Shown here one piece after another: positions 57,365-64,000 of a stretch of 64,000 bases of DNA (positions are counted from its first letter, which is position 1; each line of letters opens with the position of its first letter). The notes beneath the pieces were generated by a model that ran no database searches, had not been told where the DNA came from, and saw only the letters and a program-made list of their open reading frames with translations. The translations under genes were made by a program, and so were the position numbers. Source of the DNA: Monosiga brevicollis MX1 (taxonomy: Eukaryota > Opisthokonta > Choanoflagellata > Craspedida > Salpingoecidae); contig NW_001865044.1 of assembly GCF_000002865.3 (NCBI RefSeq), positions 302,162 through 366,161 on the forward strand. Reading direction: 5' to 3'.

Positions 57365-60300
57365 CTAGACAGAGCTTTCGCTCCCGTCGCGTCCGTTGCG
57401 GATGGGAATATCCTGGTACAGGGAAGCCGCTGGTGCGCTGGTGGCATAAACCTCACTGCGATCAAAGGTGTCATAGGCCACGCGTGCACGCCGGCGGCAA
57501 CACTGCACACTCGTCGTCTTCTTGCCGGCGATGCTGGCCTCAATCTCCTCGAGCGATTTCCCCTTTGTCTCGGGGACCAGAAAAATGACAAAGAAAATGG
57601 CGGCCACGTTGACAGCGGCAAAGAGAAAGAAAGTACCTTCTTCAGTGAGCGCCTTGGACATGCTGCCAAGGCAAGTCGGTGATGTGGTGAGCAACGTGCG
57701 GATTGCTCAAAGTGCCGTCAGTGGAGGCGAGTCTGCGAGCACTATTCAAGTTGGCTTCGCACGAACCTGAGATAGGACATGGCAATGGTGCCAGAGACAA
57801 TGCGGTTGATGAAGGTGCCGGCGCCAGCGGCCATGCCGCGAACCTTGAGCGGAAACATCTCCGACACGATAACCCAACACATGGGGCCCCAGCCGACGGA
57901 AAAGAGCGCCATGTAGCTGCAAATGCCTGCAAGTGCCCATGGCCCACAGCTGCTGAGAAGCTGGCCAACACAACGTTCCCATGGCCCAACTATGACAACA
58001 AGATGTAGAGGGCCTTGACAAGCCAGGCCAACCGTGATGATGCGTGGGGTGGGCTTACCGGTAATGGTCATGGGTGCAAGATTGCCCAGGATAAAGCTGA
58101 GCGCCACGAGGCCATCAGATAACATCATGCCAATGGAACTGGCAATCAGGAGCTAAGTTGTGGTGTATGGACCGGTGAGTCGATGCAGGCGCTTGGTAAC
58201 CCTTTTGTGCCAATGTTCCCGAGCGAGAATTCCTGATTAAGAAGCGTACCGTCTTGCGTCCAGCCTTGTCCGTAAAGGCCATGGCAATGAAGATGAACAT
58301 CACCTTAATGGCACCCACGCCGGCATTGGCTAGAAGTTGCTCCTCCTCATCGGTGATTCCGGCCGCCTCCAGGACCTCTGGGACATAGTAGACCAGAGCC
58401 TCTGCCAAACAGAAAGAAACGAGGATAAGTCTGAGCTGGGCATGCCAAAGCAAATAGGCCACCTCTACTCCTCAATGTTGCTAGACCGTGTGCGAGAGGA
58501 TGGTCGGGGAGAACTGTATCCAAACCTTACCAATGCCTGAAGCTTGCTGGAACAAGGCAGCACCCAAGCCCGCAATCAAGAGGCGGCGGAGGGTCGGGTC
58601 GGGGCAGAACATATCCCGCAACGAGCCTTGCGCGGAGCAGAACGAGGTTGGGGTTGGTGGCACATGAGCGACCGCAATTAAGCATGTAGAATGGCGCCTG
58701 GAAATATGGGAGGAGGGGGCGGCCACGCCCGGGCCAAGGTACACAGGTCATACCTGTAGGGACCTTGACCTGTTCCTCGAGCTCGAGTAGAGTGTCAAAT
58801 GCTTCGGTTGGCGGACAGGTCTTGAGCAGCACCATCACAGCTTCATCTAGCAAAAGGGCGGAACGATTGGATTTAGGGTCAAAAAAGGCCAAGTGCGCAT
58901 GGCCGCGGTACCCAAGACAATCGAGCGACGGGAAGCAACATACGGCTGCGATTGTTTTTGGTAAGCCAGCGCGGTGACTCTGGCATGAGAACCAGACTGG
59001 CAATGATGATGATGGGGGGGATACCACCAACACCCAGCATCCAGCGCCAGCCGTATTCCAAGGGCTAGGTACGAGGACCAGGGAAGGCACACGCCGGGGT
59101 GAGGGCGTTGTCTGCATATGGATGTCGTCAGGTGTGTGGGATCCCTCTTTCGTGCAACAAAGCAACATGTGCTCACCAGCTGTGCAAAGGCCCAGCCGGC
59201 TAAAAACCCGAGTAGACTGTCATCATCAAGCCAAGCATACAGCGCAGTGAGTCTTCTTGGACGTGAACCCAAGCTTATGCTGCAAGTGAGCTGTGTGACA
59301 GCATAACGTACATGCCAATGTTGATGGATACTTCGGTAAAAGAGACAAGAGCACCGCGAATCTTCTTGGGGGAGAGCTCGGCCGTATAAAGCGGGGCGAT
59401 GGTGAGACCCGTGCCGACGCCAATGCCTGCCAGATTGTACAACGGTTCGCTTGCCATGAGCTTATCAACAGCTGTACTACAGGGCCTGAGGGGCGAGCTG
59501 TTGATCATGGGAATAGCCTTGTGGAAGGGGCACAAGCGAGACGACTGGGGGCGCACCGGTGACGACTCGTCCGGCCATGAGCATGGCATAACTTTGAGCA
59601 AATGCCATGAGGATGGCCCCGGCAAGGAAAACCATCGAGGCGATGGCAACAGCCTTTTTGCGTCCAAGATAATCAGCCACTTTGCCGGAAACCAGACCGC
59701 CAAAGGCACTGACAAAGTTGAGAATGCCCACCAACAACTACACCAGACCGGGGAAGAGGGTTTTGATGACCAGGAGTCAGAATTCAAAGAGGCCATTGCA
59801 CGTTATCCGCCTCAAGGTCACTGGTAGCAACGAATGGATGCATGCTGCGATGAATCACCAACTTCGATTTCCGAGTCTGACAGATCAAAGTATTTGCGAA
59901 TCTTGAGCTTGGCGCCAGCCATGACCCCAATATCATATCTGCACAACATGATGCATGAACGAGACAGTCACATGAGCATACACTTTGCAAGGTCTGTTCC
60001 AACGACCAGAAGCCAGTTGCCGGCCCAGCCAGGAGAGTTTGGCTAATGTAAGGATCGGATCGCGCGAGGTTTCACGCACCCGAGGAGGGCAGAGCTGAGG
60101 GCGGTAAGGAAGACGCAGAGGACAACAAAGAGGGGCACGCCCATGCAATATTTTTTCTGCTTGTGCTTCTCCTCGAGCCTAGTCATGTCTAAGGTGCGAA
60201 GAACGGGATGTGCCTCATAGTCGGGGGCATCGCTGTCGACGCCATGTACGCGCTGACTGTGCTCGTCGTGGGCCAACAACGTCTGGCTATCCGACGCAGC

Positions 60301-60393
60301 ACCGTAATCAGACATGTCCGAATCATTGCCGTCCAATAGAGCGGCGTTGGTCGCCGATGACGTTGACGTCAAAGCCATATCGGATGAACGCAT
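57365..60393 (-). CDS. MFS sugar/polyol transporter
   Basis: A 12-helix proton-coupled or facilitative sugar porter of the plasma membrane. ATG 60393 opens a soluble acidic N-terminus of about 90 residues (NDSDMSDYGAASDSQTLLAH), then helix 1 GVPLFVVLCVFLTALSSALLG and YDIGVMAGAKLKIRK. Signature motifs in order: GKVADYLGRKKAVA (GRK between TM2-3), GRVVTG, GTGLTIAPLYTAELSPKKIR, MLGVGGIPPI, LMPESPRWL, LFQQASGI, YYVPEVLEAAG, DKAGRKT, GWGPMCWVIVSEMFPLKVRG and VPETKGKSLEEIE (family signature). The C-terminal tail is about 60 residues, ending SESSV. About ten exons. Closest by layout to plant polyol / H+-inositol porters; substrate unproven. Confidence 0.9.
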
Positions 60394-60988
60394 CACAAGA
60401 CGAGGCTATTGGCAGTGCCAGCTGAAGCGCGAGAGACAGGAATGGGTGGACAGGTGTGCTCCTGCAAGCTTGCCAGTCCAGCGCGTTCAAATCACGTCGA
60501 GCAGCCTGATGGAGAAGGAATTTCAAAGCCGCCGACAGCAGCTGTGAGATACACAACCAGCGGGCAAAAGTAGCGGCGGCAATCGAAAGAGGAACGGCTC
60601 ACAAGCTGTGCCGAGGGACGAGGTGCACGGATGAACAAAAAAGGATGCAGTGCCTGCGTGTCTCAGTCCGGTCACGGTTGGACGAGCAACGGACAAGGCG
60701 GAAAGGCCACACCAAGAACCAACCTCGAATCCGAGCCGGTCGCTGTGCGGCTCCAGGTTTGTGCTCGTGAACTGACGTCGCGCGTTGTCTGTGCCCGTGC
60801 CGAGTCTTAAAGGCGACCGTTGAGCCCGGCGTCTGTTGCACCAAGCCGGGTGCCACTGTATCACTGTCCCACTATGCCGTCGTCGCGTCGCGTCGTCGTA
60901 TGAGCCCATGAGACGTGCCGTGCAGTGCAGCCGAGTCTGAATCCGCTTGCTCATCAAGCTAAAAAAAAAAAGAGAGAACAAAGTCTCG

Positions 60989-61041
<53 letters not shown>

Positions 61042-61594
61042 TCAGTCTCTCTGTCTGCTGTCTCGGAGGGGAACGCGGCAGGGAGAGACGTTGGGGGGAC
61101 GGAGAAGCAAGCTTGTACCTGTACCTGTGGTCCCTAGTGTTGACGTCTCTTGTGCTCAAGTCACAAGAAAGGGGGCTTTTGCGATCTTTTGAAGAAAAAA
61201 GCACACATGCATAATGCATAATGCATAAGCAGAATGCTGGTAAGGCTCCAAATGCATAGGGGGCAAGCTCTTTCGCGTACAGTGTGTGTGGAGTGTGTGT
61301 GTGTTTGAAGAATTGACCAGTTGCTTCTTGCTGACTAGTAAATTAAAAAATAAAGATATCTCACTCCATTCGCTGTCTGTATTCGGCCCCTATGAGTGGT
61401 CCGGACCCTCCCCCGACAAGGGAAAAAAAAACACTACTGGACTCGTCAGTAGAACAAAACAGGATCAGCACGTCCCCCGCCGCCGTCTTTGTCGTTCTGG
61501 TCCGCTTCTGCGGATACGCAAGTGGGCCTGGACAATAATGTGGGACTGACACCTTCACCGTACCGCCTTAAGCAAGCCGAGTTGACCGCACACG
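60394..61594. other. Intergenic: 5' flank of MFS transporter, 3' flank of HYR gene
   Basis: Holds a CT/CA tract and a repeated GCATAAT near 61208-61230. No supported gene; minus-strand frame 60523-61041 begins in the repeat and lacks support. Confidence 0.65.
60990..61045 (+). repeat. CT then CA microsatellite
   Basis: CT run passing directly into CACACA. Confidence 0.92.
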
Positions 61595-64000
61595 CTAAAC
61601 AGCAAGGGGAGCTGTGCGCGCAGAATGCCGTCCGCCCCCAACTCGTCCACCTGGCGCTGCCTCGGTACGTGAGAGATATCGCCGCTGTCGGCGCCGATCT
61701 TGGCCGTCCTTGGAAATGGCACGGCCCGTGCGCATCGGCACCACCACGACAATCAGCACTGCTATCAAGAGCACAAACCCGCTGACGCCGCCCGCCACAA
61801 TCATAATCATGCGCTCGCGATCCACATCCCGTGCTGACCCAGTGTCCGTGGGTGCCACGGTTGCCGTAAGGCTTGCCACTCCCTCTGCTGTGAAGCTAGA
61901 AAGGGAACCTAGCAACAACGGCAGGCTTTGCTGCAGGCGTGCCAATAGATTGGCTGATGCTGTGCTTGAGGTCGCCGTTGCATTAATGGCTGCCCACGCC
62001 GCAGTGGCCGTCGCGCCGGCACCCACTTGCACTTCGAGCATCATGGTCAGGTCTTCCAACGCACGGCGCGCACGCTTCACGGCCGTTGCGGCCCCGCTCA
62101 GGGAGGCACCCACTACCCGCACGCTCAAGGAGGTCTCGGCGCCACCCAATGCTGCCAGGAGAAAGGCCTCAACAGCACCTGCCACGGCAGTGGCTGCCGT
62201 CTCCTCCGCATCCTCATAGTAGGATGCCTCGACCCCAAATAAAGTGAGCCGGATAGCCAGGGCCGTGCAGGCCCCGCACGAGACCATCGAGGCCACGGGA
62301 CAGGCTTGCCCTCCCGCGGTGGGTGTTACTGCCACTGCAAAGCCACGCGTCCGCTCGTAGATAGGGCAGGCGCTACAGCCAGTCCAAGCGGTCCAACTAC
62401 CCACGCAGTCCACCTCACCCGACGATACCGTTACGGTGTAACCACAGCTCACCTCATTGCCAGCCCGATCCACTGCCACGCACGTAACAGCCACGGGCCC
62501 GGAACCCACGGCCGAGCCCGTGCCGGGCGTGCACGCCAACACCAGCGTTGCTGCATCGTCCACATTGTCGACCGCCGTCAGCTGACTCATGTTGACGAAA
62601 AGTGGGCCCTTGCTCTGGCCCACCGGAATCCGCCAGTCTTGATCCGGGGGGCAAGCCACAAAGGGTGCCTGATCGTCCACCACGGTCACGGCGACCGCAC
62701 AGCTACGTTGGTCGTCGGCATTGATGGCACGACACGTCACGTTGCGTGGCTCGCCCAAGTCCAATACCAAGGCCTCAGCCCCGCTTGTGAGATTCACCCC
62801 CCCACATACCAGCGAAGCGGTGGGGTCAGAAGTGGAGACCTGCAGCGCAACCGCCGCCGTCACGTTGGTATAGGATGCATTGGTATCCGTGGCCAGCGTG
62901 ACCACTGCGGACGGACACGTCAGGTCTGGTCGATTGGCATGATACACGCGCACGGGCAAGTTGCGACAGGCTGCACTATTATTGCTCGCATCAAAAATTT
63001 GGCAATCAATCAACTGTGCCGTCCCGGCTTCACCTGTGAAGCCCACCTCCGAGGGCAGGCATTCAATACGCCAGTTGGCACCATCACGCACATCGGCAAA
63101 GGCAAAGTCGCTGGCTTGCACCACGTAAAAGGCTGAGACACTGGCCGCTTCCCCTTCCACCAGTGACGGGCAGTCACCGGCCGGGGGTTCATCGCGGATA
63201 ACGGGCTGTTCGTAGACACACACGGCAACGGGCCCGCCTATCACATCTGGACCGGCCGTACACACCATCGTATTGTTTCCAATGGGCAGCTGGGTACCCA
63301 GGGTGGCATCCGCCGCTCCACAGACCACACCCCCGTTGTCGGCTGCAAACCCGCCCGGGTCAGCGGTGGCTAACGGCCAGGCAGATACCTCGCTCAGATT
63401 GAGATTGCGCACCGTATACAAGGGAGCCACGGGCGCCGTGGGGCATGTCAGTACCGGAGCGGCGTCTGACACGACCAGAGTGATTTCGCAAAAGACCGTC
63501 CAATTGGCAGCATCCCGCAAGGTCAGGTTAAGGACATCCCCGTCCTGAACCACTTGCCCGGCCTCACTGAACGTCACTGCCTCCGAATAGTCATCGGTTA
63601 TGACAATGCCCAGTTCGGCCGGTGTCTGGGGGAGCGCCACGCTCGATTGACCTAGAGAGTTGCGTCAGGTGGTGCCTGCTGCATGAGGTGGCGGTGCTCT
63701 GCCTGTGAACGAAGCATTGGCTGGAGGATAAAAAATTGGGTACCTGTGGCAGCACGTAGGGCCAAGGGATGTGCGTCGGGACAAAACTGGAGAGTCGGCG
63801 GTGCAGCATCCAGATAGACGTCCATGGTGCAATTGGAGGTCTGGCCGGCGGCATCGCTGATGGTCAAAAAGAGCGCCGTATTGAGACCCGGGGATAAGAG
63901 CAAGGGACCATTGATCCAGGTAGGAATTTGTTGGGAGTTATCCGCAATCGTGAGGCCCAGCGTTGCCAGGGAGGTCACCGTGCGACTGGCACCGATCAAA
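61595..64000 (-). CDS. HYR- and TSP1-containing single-pass cell-surface protein, C-terminal part (partial)
   Basis: An adhesion or receptor-like protein. The last exon (61595 to about 63650) is a 680-residue open frame; intron sequence around 63650-63745 separates it from an upstream exon (PPTLQFCPDAHPLALRAAT) that runs off the window. There are several HYR/Ig-like beta-sandwich repeats, each opening with a CP motif: PVLTCPTAP, RPDLTCPSAVV and APFVACPPDQDWRIPVG. The last is a clear HYR ending VTCVAVDRAGNEVSCGYTVTV. It is followed by a TSP1-like module (CVGSWTAWTGCSACPIYERT), an Ala/Thr-rich juxtamembrane region (possible SEA/GAIN-like stem), the helix GGVSGFVLLIAVLIVVVVP and an Arg-rich cytoplasmic tail of about 50 residues ending at 61595. 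The N-terminus, with further repeats and a signal peptide, lies to the right. The plus-strand frame 62306-63136 is a shadow. Confidence 0.83.

Noticed and set aside
60523-61041. 172-residue minus-strand frame starting with Arg-Glu repeats
   Set aside because: The start lies in the CT/CA microsatellite; the rest shows no recognised feature and lies in the MFS promoter region.
62306-63136. 276-residue plus-strand frame
   Set aside because: Antisense shadow of the HYR protein; no motif or signal.

Overview
The window reads as eukaryotic protist nuclear DNA, most likely from a choanoflagellate such as Monosiga. This is an inference from gene content, not a database match. The evidence is: many GT-AG introns of about 75-200 bases; a tyrosine kinase with PTB and probable harmonin-homology modules; a HYR/thrombospondin cell-surface protein; animal-type fused mitochondrial transhydrogenase; UFSP2; a BLTP1/tweek homologue; and several sulfatase/sulfotransferase genes. 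I saw no operons, CRISPR arrays, insertion sequences, rRNA or tRNA. One assembly gap lies at 12803-13721.

Layout, left to right. 1-6008 (-): 5' part of a giant BLTP1/Csf1/tweek lipid-transfer gene, running off the left edge. 6964-9238 (-): type II membrane glycosyltransferase (GT4 type). 10201-11056 (-): small four-helix membrane protein. 11516-gap (-): ACOT9-like acyl-CoA thioesterase. 14207-17410 (+): secreted PAN-sulfatase (N-acetylglucosamine-6-sulfatase-like). 18235-20780 (-): ankyrin-repeat protein. 22108-26237 (+): three tandem intronless sulfotransferase-like genes. 26672-30110 (-): CWF19L1. 30958-33170 (+): single-pass membrane protein with a very tyrosine-rich tail. 33590-36593 (-): HHD-PTB-tyrosine kinase. 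38068-45610 (+): ABCC/MRP transporter. 45985-49393 (-): NAD(P) transhydrogenase. 50803-53989 (-): UFSP2. 55556-56877 (+): aldo-keto reductase. 57365-60393 (-): sugar/polyol MFS transporter. 61595-64000 (-): HYR/TSP1 transmembrane protein, running off the right edge.

Functional themes. The genes are mostly independent housekeeping units. Two local themes stand out. One is sulfated-glycan handling: a sulfatase, three sulfotransferase-like genes and a glycosyltransferase within 20 kb. The other is phosphotyrosine signalling: a membrane protein with many cytoplasmic tyrosines lies tail-to-tail with a tyrosine kinase carrying a PTB domain. The spaces between genes are dominated by CT/GA, GT/CA and homopolymer-A tracts, which produce many spurious long ORFs.

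Gene models were built by hand from reading frames, splice-site phase and remembered family motifs. Exon joins given with exact coordinates were checked for frame; other internal exons are approximate.
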